Assembly (NCBI RefSeq): GCF_000196175.1
Contig: NC_005363.1
Span: 434,001-498,000 of the forward strand
DNA from: Bdellovibrio bacteriovorus HD100
GTDB taxonomy: Bacteria > Bdellovibrionota > Bdellovibrionia > Bdellovibrionales > Bdellovibrionaceae
Length of the DNA stretch: 64,000 nucleotides
Direction: 5' to 3'
Shown: positions 1 to 7,175 of the stretch, in pieces
Layout: every line of letters begins with the position of its first letter
How positions within the stretch are numbered: position 1 is the first letter of the stretch
The notes under the pieces: model-generated
Database searches by the model: none
Seen by the model: only the letters and a program-made list of their open reading frames with translations
What the model was told of the DNA's origin: nothing
Made by a program: the position numbers and the translations under genes

Positions 1-73
1 CAAAGCCCACTAAATACAGGAAAACAGTGAAAAAGATGATGGCCAGCTGTGATTTGTTTGATGTCGCAGTCAT
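1..73 (-). CDS. Start of a membrane protein, probably MFS transporter (partial)
   Basis: Only the first 24 codons of a leftward gene lie in the window. They read MTATSNKSQ followed by a hydrophobic stretch (LAIIFFTVFLYLVGF) that resembles the first transmembrane helix of TetA-like major facilitator transporters. The start is the ATG whose complement is at 71-73. The Shine-Dalgarno sequence is weak. The 23-bp gap to the next, divergent gene must hold both promoters. The family call rests on one helix and is an inference; any polytopic membrane protein would fit. Confidence 0.4.
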   Translation of the reverse strand, partial: MTATSNKSQLAIIFFTVFLYLVGF

Positions 74-96
74 AGGGTTGTTAATATTAGGAAGTT

Positions 97-1251
97 ATGA
101 AAATGGCAAATAATCTTCCGCGTTGGGCGTGTGTCGCTCTGTCTATTTTTTCGATTTCATTGCCAGCTCTGGCTGTGGATAACTACAAGGAATTTCGCCG
201 GGATCACTGGGATTTTGAGGTGAATGCCAACTATTTCTATTCTGAGGCCAATTATCCGGCTTCAGGGGGCGGCAGTCAGAGCCTGGTCAGTGGTAACAGC
301 TACTCGTTAATCGACACTTCTTTTGGGACTCGCTATGTTCCGAAAAGAAACTGGTCGATTCTGGGCTGGGGAACGATCAGCAATGCGGAAAGCAAGGACT
401 CGGTCGCCACTCGTTCCAACAGTTCGATCAGTGAAGCGGCTGTGGGCTTTGATTTCCTGATGTATTCCGACGCATTTCAGCTGATTCCGGAAGTCATCGC
501 GGTCATGCCCTTTGAAGAGGTCAACCCTGCTTCGGATACCGTACTGAATTCAGAAGGTGTTTTTGAGGTTCGCTCCCGTTTGATTGCACAAAAAGACTTC
601 GGAACTCTGCGCGGCTATGGCTGGCTGGGTTTCAATTATCGCGGCAGTGGCCGCTCATTCCTGATGCCTTGGGGGGTGGGGGCGCAGATGAAGCTGCAGC
701 GACTGCGTTTGGGAGCCGAGCTTTTCGGTTATCAAAGTGTTTCTGATGACACCACGGACGTGACTGAAGCTTTGCGAACTTCTTACATCAACAGCGTCAA
801 TGCGGGTTCAATGAAATTCTATTCTGTGAAACCGAATTTGATGGACAGTCAGCTGTATGCAACCTGGCTGATCAGTCCGAAGTTGAGTGTGCAGGCCAAT
901 GGGGGCATGACGCTGACGGGCTCTAATTCGGCGGCGGGCTTCCATGTCGGTGGTTTCATCCGCTACAGCTTTGATATGAGCGAGGGTTATTCAGAGCCGG
1001 ACTATGTTCCTCCGGTTGAAAACCCGGTGCCGAACTACCGCTCCAATATGTATGAAGAAAGCGATTTGAGCTCCGAAAAGAAAGTCCGCCGCTTTAAAGA
1101 GCAGACAAGCGACGGTGTGGATCAGAACCTGTTCAAGCCCCGTCCGACTGCGCCGAAAAAGCGTCCGCGGGTGGATGATGAATTGCAACAGCAGCTGGAT
1201 GATACGGAATTCCAGATCGAGCTGAAATCCAACAAAAAGAAACGTCGTTAG
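97..1251 (+). CDS. Secreted outer-membrane barrel-like protein with basic tail, function unknown
   Basis: This 384-residue protein has a signal peptide (about residues 1-26, ending LPALA). A body of alternating polar and hydrophobic strands rich in Gly, Tyr and Phe follows up to about residue 295 (the last strand is near GGFIRYSFDM), so an outer-membrane beta-barrel is likely. Unlike most barrels it does not end in an aromatic residue. A charged tail of about 85 residues follows, with Lys/Arg clusters and a terminal KKKRR. AGGAAG lies just before the ATG; a second ATG two codons later is possible. I do not recognise a named family. It converges on yggU with 2 bp between the stop codons, and a hairpin there probably ends its transcript. 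Confidence 0.7.
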   Translation: MKMANNLPRWACVALSIFSISLPALAVDNYKEFRRDHWDFEVNANYFYSEANYPASGGGSQSLVSGNSYSLIDTSFGTRYVPKRNWSILGWGTISNAESKDSVATRSNSSISEAAVGFDFLMYSDAFQLIPEVIAVMPFEEVNPASDTVLNSEGVFEVRSRLIAQKDFGTLRGYGWLGFNYRGSGRSFLMPWGVGAQMKLQRLRLGAELFGYQSVSDDTTDVTEALRTSYINSVNAGSMKFYSVKPNLMDSQLYATWLISPKLSVQANGGMTLTGSNSAAGFHVGGFIRYSFDMSEGYSEPDYVPPVENPVPNYRSNMYEESDLSSEKKVRRFKEQTSDGVDQNLFKPRPTAPKKRPRVDDELQQQLDDTEFQIELKSNKKKRR

Positions 1252-1253
1252 TT

Positions 1254-1538
1254 TTAGGGAAGCCTCAGTGCTTCCCTTGTTTTTTCCACATCAAGACCTG
1301 CCAGCTCCACCACCTTGTGGCGTCCGGTTTCGCCTTTGATCAAATGCACATCGCGCTTGGGAATATCAAACAGATCCGAAAGAAATTCGATCAGGCATTC
1401 ATTGGCTTTTCCGTCGACAGGCGGGGCGGTCAGTTTGATTTTGATTTCGCCGTTGTGAGGACCCACAACTTCGTTTTTGGAGGACTTGGGCTGAATAAAA
1501 AGGTGGAGTCGAACTCCACCTTTTGTTGCTTCAATCAT
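1254..1538 (-). CDS. yggU: YggU / DUF167 family protein
   Basis: This is a 94-residue protein of the DUF167 (YggU) family, whose biochemical role is not established. Typical features are visible: QPKSSKNEV near residue 16, the strand IKIKLTAPPVDGKAN (a highly conserved block) and a C-terminal segment with KGETGRHK. It is the last gene of a leftward cluster yggS-proC-divIVA-yggU, 17 bp after divIVA. That neighbourhood is conserved in many bacteria and links the protein to the cell-division/PLP homeostasis cluster. An odd feature is a strong terminator-like hairpin within codons 5-14 (1498-1524), which may limit transcription into this gene. Confidence 0.88.
   Translation of the reverse strand: MIEATKGGVRLHLFIQPKSSKNEVVGPHNGEIKIKLTAPPVDGKANECLIEFLSDLFDIPKRDVHLIKGETGRHKVVELAGLDVEKTREALRLP
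1257..1286 (+). terminator. Rho-independent terminator after the barrel-like protein
   Basis: A 7-bp perfect stem, GGGAAGC (1257-1263) with GCTTCCC (1270-1276), is followed by TTGTTTTTT. It lies six bases beyond the stop codon of the rightward gene and inside the 3' end of the opposing yggU gene. Confidence 0.6.
1498..1524 (-). terminator. Terminator-like hairpin inside the start of yggU
   Basis: AAAAGGTGGAGT (1498-1509) and ACTCCACCTTTT (1513-1524) form a perfect 12-bp stem with a 3-nt loop. On the minus strand the stem is followed by a run of five T and then ATT, as in an intrinsic terminator. It lies 14 nt into the yggU coding sequence and 32 nt beyond the divIVA stop codon. It could end divIVA transcripts or attenuate yggU expression depending on ribosome position. 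Confidence 0.5.
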
Positions 1539-1555
1539 GAGTGTCTTCGTGCTGA

Positions 1556-2092
1556 TTATTCAGCAGAAAGAGGGGACACGTTTGGAGAGCGGCCGGCGCC
1601 ATTTCCATTCACGATATTGTGATTTGGAAGCTGAGCTTGTGGCATGTACTTTTCACCTTGCTCCAGCAGGGACAGATGCGCTTGCGCCAGAGCTTTCAGG
1701 TTGGCTTCAAACTGCATGCGCACGCGCTTCAGTTCGGTCACTTCCTGGTACATTTTCTTCAAAGAGTCGCGGGAATCACGAGTGATGATCTCGGCCTTTT
1801 GCTGGGCATCGGCGATGATCAATTTCGCTTCACGGTCGGCATCCTGACGAAGGCGGTCTGCCATCTGAGTTGCAGTGGCGATAGTCTCTTTCAAAACCTG
1901 ATCGCGCTCTTTGTATTCCATCAAAGAAAGTTCTTTTTCGCGAATGGCTTCTTTCAGGGTGTTTCTTTCCTGAATCAAGGACTCCATCTGGGCAGCGATC
2001 TGCTGAAGAAAATCCATAACTTCGTCAGCATCAAGACCCATCATCTTTTTACCAAAAGATTTGTGAGCGATATCGATAGGAGTAATTCTCAT
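1556..2092 (-). CDS. divIVA: DivIVA-family cell-pole/division protein
   Basis: This 178-residue protein begins with the DivIVA membrane-targeting motif (MRITPIDIAHKSFGKKMMG, with LDADEVMDFL after it), followed by a long coiled coil from about residue 28 to 145 and a disordered Pro/Asn-rich tail. DivIVA proteins bind curved membrane at poles and septa and recruit division or chromosome-segregation factors. From memory, the B. bacteriovorus homologue has been linked to progeny cell shape. The gene follows proC by 59 bp in the leftward cluster, and AGGAGGAAC precedes the ATG. The N-terminal motif and the coiled coil make the family call firm. Confidence 0.9.
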   Translation of the reverse strand: MRITPIDIAHKSFGKKMMGLDADEVMDFLQQIAAQMESLIQERNTLKEAIREKELSLMEYKERDQVLKETIATATQMADRLRQDADREAKLIIADAQQKAEIITRDSRDSLKKMYQEVTELKRVRMQFEANLKALAQAHLSLLEQGEKYMPQAQLPNHNIVNGNGAGRSPNVSPLSAE

Positions 2093-2151
2093 TTTGTTCC
2101 TCCTTGAACAATATGATTAAGGATAAAGGCCGAGTCTGTGCCTGGGCAAGG

Positions 2152-2979
2152 TTATTTGATTTCCCGGGCCATTTCTTTGTTTCTCATCGCCGCTTTCTCG
2201 AAGCTGATGCGAAGAGCGCGTTCAATCTCAAGCTCTCTCATGGACTGAAGTCCAGCCGCAGTGACGCCTTTCTTTGATGTGACACGGGCTTGCAGGTCTT
2301 CCACGCCTTCGCGGGCTTGTGCTGCCAGCAGCGAGGCGCCGACAAAAGTTTCAATGGTCATCATGCGGGCTTCTTCGACAGAAAAGCCATGCTCTTCGAT
2401 CCAGTCCTGCCAGTACATCATCATCTCAAAGACAAATCCGGTTCCGCTGGAGCAGGAAACCATCAGGGCTTCAAACTGATCCTCGTCGTGAACCTGAATC
2501 ACACGACCCAGAGGCTGGAAAAGGTCTTCCACGGTGCTGTCCAGGCCGCTGTCGTCATCGTCATTCAAAAGATAACCGATAACTCCACGACCGATCAGAG
2601 ATGGGGTGTTGGGCATCACGCGCGCAAGGCGCGCACCTTGAACGTAACGCTCCAGCTTTTCCATGCGGATGCCGGCGGCAACACTGATGACGATCTTGTG
2701 TTCGTCAAAACTGCGGGTCACTGGCTCCAGTGCCTGCAGCAGATCCTGAGGTTTGATCGCCAGGATGATGATATCGCACGTGTCGACCAGTTCATCATTG
2801 CTGAAGACCGGATTTATTTTGAATGTTTCAGCAAGTTTGTGAAGCTTTCCTTCAGAGCGGTTGGAAGCGAAAATATTTTTGGCAGGAAAGCCTCCTTCGA
2901 TGAGACCTTTGATCATGGCTTGCGCCATATTCCCTGCACCCAGAAAGCCGATTTTTTGCGATTTCAACAAGGGATTCAT
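2152..2979 (-). CDS. proC: Pyrroline-5-carboxylate reductase
   Basis: ProC makes L-proline from pyrroline-5-carboxylate with NAD(P)H, the last step of proline synthesis. The 275-residue product matches the family length. It has the N-terminal dinucleotide-binding loop GFLGAGNMAQAM (residues 11-22), the IILAIKPQ segment near residue 74, and a C-terminal dimerisation domain with the conserved VTSKKGVTAAGL signature. The ATG lies 10 bp after the yggS stop, so the two genes are very probably co-transcribed. The cytosolic enzyme looks intact. Confidence 0.95.
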   Translation of the reverse strand: MNPLLKSQKIGFLGAGNMAQAMIKGLIEGGFPAKNIFASNRSEGKLHKLAETFKINPVFSNDELVDTCDIIILAIKPQDLLQALEPVTRSFDEHKIVISVAAGIRMEKLERYVQGARLARVMPNTPSLIGRGVIGYLLNDDDDSGLDSTVEDLFQPLGRVIQVHDEDQFEALMVSCSSGTGFVFEMMMYWQDWIEEHGFSVEEARMMTIETFVGASLLAAQAREGVEDLQARVTSKKGVTAAGLQSMRELEIERALRISFEKAAMRNKEMAREIK

Positions 2980-2988
2980 ATTGTGATC

Positions 2989-3648
2989 CTACCCTTTGGC
3001 GGGACGTTCGCCAAATAAAATAGTCCCAAGGCGCACGATTGTGGCGCCTTCCTCAACCGCGACCGGATAGTCGTGACTCGTGCCCATTGACAGCTCATTC
3101 AGCGGATGAACTGTCGTGTCCGTGGTCGTTTTCAGGCGGTCGCGCAGTTGGCGCAGCTCTGCAAAGTAAGGACGTACTTCGGCCCCGGTTTCGGTTAATG
3201 GTGGCATGGTCATCAGGCCATAAATGTGAAGATGGGGCAGTTTCGTCAGTTCGGCCCACTGGTTTTCAAGTGTTTCCGCGGAAAAGCCCTCTTTGCTGGC
3301 TTCGCCTGCCAGATTCACCTGGATCAGGATGTTTTGACTGACGCCTTTTTGTTCGCACTGGCGGCTGATCACCTGAGCCAGTTCCAGAGAGTCCACCGAA
3401 TGAATCAGGTGAAACTTTCCGACCACCAATTTGGCTTTGTTCTTTTGAAGGTGGCCAATCAGATGCCACTGAATATCAGAAAGGTCAGAAAGCACGCTTT
3501 GTTTTTCAAGGGCTTCCTGAACGTAATTTTCACCAAACAGGCGCTGACCCTCGACGTGCAGGGCGCGCACCTTTTCCGCCGGCTGAAGTTTAGAAACGGC
3601 CAGGATCTTCGCGGGTTTTGCTTTTTCTGTGATCTCTTTTAATGCCAT
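2989..3648 (-). CDS. yggS: YggS/PLPBP family pyridoxal-phosphate homeostasis protein
   Basis: The chosen ATG (MALKEITEKAKPAK) gives 219 residues. The open frame continues upstream, but without family similarity. The PLP-binding lysine sits in AVSKLQPAEKV, and other family blocks are visible: FGENYVQE, WHLIGHLQKNKAK, VNLAGEASKEG, GLMTMPP and LSMGTSHDYPVAVEEGAT. The family binds PLP without catalysing a known reaction and buffers vitamin B6 and amino-acid pools. It is the first gene of the leftward yggS-proC-divIVA-yggU cluster, and its start faces the RAYT-like gene across about 100 bp. Confidence 0.93.
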   Translation of the reverse strand: MALKEITEKAKPAKILAVSKLQPAEKVRALHVEGQRLFGENYVQEALEKQSVLSDLSDIQWHLIGHLQKNKAKLVVGKFHLIHSVDSLELAQVISRQCEQKGVSQNILIQVNLAGEASKEGFSAETLENQWAELTKLPHLHIYGLMTMPPLTETGAEVRPYFAELRQLRDRLKTTTDTTVHPLNELSMGTSHDYPVAVEEGATIVRLGTILFGERPAKG

Positions 3649-3747
3649 GACGTGAAACCTATCATTCCGTTCGCAAAAATGTCCAATAAAAATACCATCG
3701 CTACTTTTTTTGTTGACGACCCCGGAAATGGTGGTAGAACATGGTTC

Positions 3748-4278
3748 ATGAGACGCTCCTCCCGAAGAGCCACAGCCCGTATAGATAACCCCCGTCTGCA
3801 ACTTACGAAGCAGTTCGGGGGTGCGCTTTTGAAGAGCAGTCACGCCAAAACGGCGCGGCCGCTTTCTTTGAAAAAAGCCATGCATGTTGTGTTGTCGTCA
3901 GAATCCGCCCAGGGCGAATGGGCCTTTGAAAAATCGAAGAACAAAAGAATCATCGAAACAGTTTTAAAGAGTCAGGCGCGAAAATACGGAATTTCCCTCA
4001 GGGAAATCGTCTGTTCCGGCGAAAGCCTGCATGTGTTGATTCGTCTGCGCAAACGGCGCAGCTTTGCGCCCTTTATTCGCGCGGTCAGCGGCATGCTGGC
4101 CCTGATGATCACCGGGGCTGGTAAAACACGAAAACTGAAAAAGAAGTTCTGGGATCAGCGCCCATGGACACGGGTCTTGGAAGAAGTTCGCGGCTATTCC
4201 GTCATCGCCGACCGCGAAATACTCGAACATCTAAAAAAAATAGGACTGCAATCACAGCCCTATCCTCTAAGAATCTAA
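3748..4278 (+). CDS. RAYT-like IS200/IS605-fold (Y1 transposase-like) protein
   Basis: This 176-residue basic protein resembles REP-associated tyrosine transposases: a basic N-terminus (MRRSSRRATAR), the block RPLSLKKAMHVVL, a helix with IIETVLKSQARKYGI, the strand SGESLHVLIRL, and a C-terminal KFWDQRPWTRVLEEVRGYSVI. The usual HUH metal site (His-x-His) is reduced to one His here (near residue 93), and a Tyr follows in RGYSVI. The ATG at 3748 was chosen because the family block begins there. TTGACG and TAGAAC with 16-bp spacing upstream could be its promoter. A pair of inverted REP units begins at its stop codon, the arrangement expected of a RAYT with its substrate. The closest families are domesticated REP-handling nucleases; activity is not shown. 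Confidence 0.75.
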   Translation: MRRSSRRATARIDNPRLQLTKQFGGALLKSSHAKTARPLSLKKAMHVVLSSESAQGEWAFEKSKNKRIIETVLKSQARKYGISLREIVCSGESLHVLIRLRKRRSFAPFIRAVSGMLALMITGAGKTRKLKKKFWDQRPWTRVLEEVRGYSVIADREILEHLKKIGLQSQPYPLRI

Positions 4279-4351
4279 AAGGTACCTGCTTACTTTTTCC
4301 GAAGCGCCGCGTTTTGTGCAGGGCTTCTGCAAAAGTAAGCAGGTACCTTTT
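4277..4351. repeat. REPIN: two inverted 34-nt REP units
   Basis: Two 34-nt units face each other, 4277-4310 (minus orientation) and 4318-4351 (plus), separated by 7 nt. In the reading direction each has the layout GCNGSGCTTC, a short A-rich part, AAAAGTAAGCA, then GGTACCTTTT. The outer 21 bp of the two units are a perfect inverted repeat. A third unit of the same length is found at 49777-49810. The pair separates the converging 3' ends of the RAYT-like gene and the deacetylase gene and may also act as a terminator for both. Confidence 0.8.
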
Positions 4352-4355
4352 GGGG

Positions 4356-5228
4356 TTAGCGGCGGTTTAGTTTGGGGAAGATGTTGCGGTCGGTGAGGGA
4401 TACGAAACGGTAGCCGTCTTGTTCCAGCATCGTCATCAGACGGTCCAGGCTGTGTGCGGTGTTTTTGTGGATGTCGTGCATCAGCAGGACACCGCCTTGA
4501 GTTTGTGCCACGACGTTAGCTACGTAGCCGGCGTAATCACGGCGCAGATGCTGCGGGGCCTGGCAGGTTGCGTTTTCTTTGTCGCTGACTTGGCCGTCAG
4601 CAAAAGCCCAGTCGCAAGTGTCGATATCCCAGCCTACATTTACATAACCCAAAGAACTGACCAGTTCGTTGCTGGAGCAGGTGGAGTTTCCGTAAGGATA
4701 ACGGAAGAAGCGGGGAGTTCCCACGGTGCGAAGCAGGCGGTCGGTGGTCTTGATTTCCGAGTTCATGCGCGATGAGCTCAGTTCGTGGAAGTTCGGATGG
4801 CTGTAAGAGTGATTCGCCAGCTGATGACCTTCGGCCACCATACGGCGCAGGATCGCTTCGTTACCTTTGATTTTGCTTCCCAAAATAAAGAACGTGCCCT
4901 TGGCATTGTGTGCTTTCAGGACATCCAGAATCAAAGGTGTTGTATCCGGGTTCGGCCCGTCATCGAAGGTCAGCGCAATCGTACCACGAGTGACCGAGTC
5001 AGGAACTTGAATCGCATACTTGCAGCGATTCGGTTTGAATTTGTCGAAAATGCCCCATTCGCTTTCGATGTTCAGGATTTTTTCCATCGCCCGTTTCATT
5101 CCCTGGGTCGTCTGGAGCTCAATCAGTTTTTCGTTGGAAGGAGCCTGTGGCAGAGCTTCCTCCTGGGCGTGAGCCAGGGAAGCAGTCAAAGTCAGCGCGG
5201 ACAGTGCCAAAGAAATAGGGCGTTTCAT
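4356..5228 (-). CDS. Secreted polysaccharide (peptidoglycan) deacetylase, NodB fold
   Basis: This 290-residue protein has a signal peptide (cleavage after SLAHA) and a NodB homology domain. Visible motifs are TFDDGPNPD (metal and base Asp at about 89-90), HSYSHP (metal His at about 140 and 144), RYPYG, DTCDW and LLMHDIH. Members remove N-acetyl groups from peptidoglycan or chitin. The gene order matches, as I remember it, the region of HD100 Bd0468, one of two predator deacetylases reported to modify prey cell-wall glycans during invasion; that assignment is from memory and synteny, not from alignment. GGAGG precedes the ATG (a TTG one codon earlier is also possible). The gene is monocistronic. 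Confidence 0.9.
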   Translation of the reverse strand: MKRPISLALSALTLTASLAHAQEEALPQAPSNEKLIELQTTQGMKRAMEKILNIESEWGIFDKFKPNRCKYAIQVPDSVTRGTIALTFDDGPNPDTTPLILDVLKAHNAKGTFFILGSKIKGNEAILRRMVAEGHQLANHSYSHPNFHELSSSRMNSEIKTTDRLLRTVGTPRFFRYPYGNSTCSSNELVSSLGYVNVGWDIDTCDWAFADGQVSDKENATCQAPQHLRRDYAGYVANVVAQTQGGVLLMHDIHKNTAHSLDRLMTMLEQDGYRFVSLTDRNIFPKLNRR

Positions 5229-5307
5229 CAATTAAGACCTCCGGTAGAGAGCTGAAAGGCGCACCATAACAGAGGATGCGCCGAAGGCCCCAGAGATCTT
5301 TCACTGT

Positions 5308-5886
5308 TCAGAATTTGGACAGTAGATTTTTCACCAGGTCGATGGGAAGTCCCACCACATTGTAGAAGGGGCCGTCGAAGCGTTCGATGAATTTTCCACC
5401 CTGTCCCTGAATGCCGTAAGCACCGGCTTTGTCCATGGGTTCGCCGGTGTCTATGTAGGTCCAGATTTCATCATCAGTCAGCTGCCGGAAGTAAATTTTT
5501 GTAGTCTCAGTCTGAGACACTTCCTTGCCCGTGCTGGACTCGACCAGGCAGACCGCCGTGATGACCTCATGATATTTACCAGACAAAAGTTTAAGAATGC
5601 GATAGGCATCCTGACGATCGGCGGGCTTACCCAGGGGGGCCCCATTGAAAATCACCTCGGTGTCGGCGCAAAGCACGATAAACGCGTCTTGCCGGCTGGA
5701 CTTTAGCAGGGGCAAAGCAGCACTCGCTTTTCGTCTGGCGATATCTAAAATCTGATCGTTTACATTCAGGTTTTTGTTAGGAATTTCCGATACTTTAACT
5801 GGAACCACGTCGAATGAAAAACCCGCTTCACTAAGAAGCTGTTTTCGGCGCGGTGACTCTGAGGCCAAGATCAATGCTGGTTTCAT
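5308..5886 (-). CDS. maf: Maf-family nucleotide pyrophosphatase
   Basis: The 192-residue product starts at MKPALILASESPRRKQLL, the hallmark Maf N-terminus. It also has VLCADTEVIF with the metal/catalytic Asp-Thr-Glu region, GKPADRQDAYRIL and DKAGAYGIQGQGG. Maf proteins hydrolyse non-canonical or modified nucleoside triphosphates (dTTP/UTP or methylated GTP) and have been linked to division arrest. The open frame extends farther upstream, but residues before this Met are unrelated to the family and overlap the divergent gene. The start is 28 bp from the tadC-like start on the other strand, so the promoters overlap. Confidence 0.92.
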   Translation of the reverse strand: MKPALILASESPRRKQLLSEAGFSFDVVPVKVSEIPNKNLNVNDQILDIARRKASAALPLLKSSRQDAFIVLCADTEVIFNGAPLGKPADRQDAYRILKLLSGKYHEVITAVCLVESSTGKEVSQTETTKIYFRQLTDDEIWTYIDTGEPMDKAGAYGIQGQGGKFIERFDGPFYNVVGLPIDLVKNLLSKF

Positions 5887-5914
5887 GAGGATACTTGAAC
5901 ACGAAGAGGCGAAA

Positions 5915-6823
5915 ATGGGAAGTGCAGAGTTAATGCTGATTCTGGGATTGCTGCTCGCAGGAGTTGCGGTCTTCCTTTTTGTCAGTTCCATCTTTGCAAG
6001 TAACACGGACAAGCAGCAGCTTTCATGGGCGAACAATGATGAGCCGGTGAAATCCAAAAATCCGGTGATCAATTTCTCGCGACCACTGGTGCACCAGTTC
6101 ACCTTGCAGCATGCGATGAAGATTCGCAGCGAGTCCTACCGCAAAAAAGTTCGTAAATACATCAAAACCTCGGGCCTGTCTTCAGAGCTGAACGAGGATG
6201 AATTCATCGGGTTGCAGTTCCTGTGGGGGATCATGTTCCCGATCTTCCTGCTGATCATGAACTTCTCATTGCAGTTGGGTTTGTCCCCGATGGTTGTTGT
6301 GGGTATGGGTCTGATTGGTTTCTATCTGCCGCAGATTCATGCGCGCGGGGAAAAGAAGCGCCGGGAGCTTTCCGTGCGCGCGGACCTGCCGTTCTTCATC
6401 GATCTGCTGGCGCTGTCGGTGGAAGCGGGTCTGGACTTTTTCTCGGCGATTCAGAAGATCGTGGACAAAGCCAATGGCACGGACAGTGTGCTGGCAGAAG
6501 AGTTTTCAATTGTTTTGAAAGATATCAAAATCGGTTCCTCCAAAGCGCAGGCTTTGAAGGAAATGGCTGAGCGTTTGGACATGAACGAGATCACAAGTTT
6601 TGTGGCGGTTCTGGTGGATGCCGAGTCCACGGGGGCCAGTATTTCCCAGGTCCTGAAAGACCAGTCAGTGCAGATGCGTCTGGAAAGATTCGTTCGTGCT
6701 GAGAAAGCCGGTGCGCAGGCCTCCCAGACCATGTTGATCCCGCTGATGCTGTTCATTCTGCCAGCGGTATTCATCATCGTCTTCGGTCCGGTAGCGGTTT
6801 CATTCATGTATGGTGGAAAGTAA
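5915..6823 (+). CDS. TadC-type T2SSF inner-membrane protein
   Basis: This 302-residue protein has an N-terminal membrane helix (about 4-27), two more near residues 105-145, the T2SSF domain (ADLPFFIDLLALSVEAG through AESTGASISQVL) and a C-terminal helix before FMYGGK. This is the TadC pattern, the platform protein of Tad/Flp pilus or type II-like secretion machines. The ATG at 5915 was chosen because GAGG precedes it and the protein then begins at the membrane helix. It opens a six-gene operon with FHA-domain proteins. No TadA ATPase, TadB, pilin or secretin gene is next to it, which is unusual. Confidence 0.85.
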   Translation: MGSAELMLILGLLLAGVAVFLFVSSIFASNTDKQQLSWANNDEPVKSKNPVINFSRPLVHQFTLQHAMKIRSESYRKKVRKYIKTSGLSSELNEDEFIGLQFLWGIMFPIFLLIMNFSLQLGLSPMVVVGMGLIGFYLPQIHARGEKKRRELSVRADLPFFIDLLALSVEAGLDFFSAIQKIVDKANGTDSVLAEEFSIVLKDIKIGSSKAQALKEMAERLDMNEITSFVAVLVDAESTGASISQVLKDQSVQMRLERFVRAEKAGAQASQTMLIPLMLFILPAVFIIVFGPVAVSFMYGGK

Positions 6824-6827
6824 AGTG

Positions 6828-7175
6828 ATGGCTAAGTTGATGAACACAACCAACAACAAAACTTTGATTGCGGATCTGGAAGTGGCCTCCACTTTCCTGA
6901 GTCGTGGCAAAGGTCTTTTGGGCCGCGAAAGTCTGCCGGCTGAAAAGGCGTTGTGGATTCATCACTGCAACAGCATCCACACCTTCTTTATGAAGTTTTC
7001 TATTGATTGTGTGTTCGTGGATAAAAATCTTAAGGTGCGCGCGATCCGCAGGGATGTGCGTCCCTGGAGACTGGTGCTCCCGGTGTGGGGAGCCGCTTCG
7101 GTGATAGAGATGGCATCAGGTACAGTCAGCAACGGGAATGTCAGCGTGGGAGATCAACTTTATGTGGGCGCTTAG
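6828..7175 (+). CDS. DUF192 family protein
   Basis: This 115-residue protein is of the DUF192 family: it has the short core STFLSRGKGLLGR, then LWIHHCNSIHTFFMKFSID and VFVDKNLKVRAI, ending in VSVGDQLYV. The family has no settled function. The gene starts 4 bp after the tadC-like stop (ATG at 6828, with GGAAAG upstream; an ATG at 6810 inside the previous gene is less likely) and overlaps the next gene, so it belongs to the operon. DUF192 genes beside Tad/T2SS and FHA genes occur in other predatory and myxobacterial genomes as far as I recall. No signal peptide is visible with this start. Confidence 0.85.
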   Translation: MAKLMNTTNNKTLIADLEVASTFLSRGKGLLGRESLPAEKALWIHHCNSIHTFFMKFSIDCVFVDKNLKVRAIRRDVRPWRLVLPVWGAASVIEMASGTVSNGNVSVGDQLYVGA

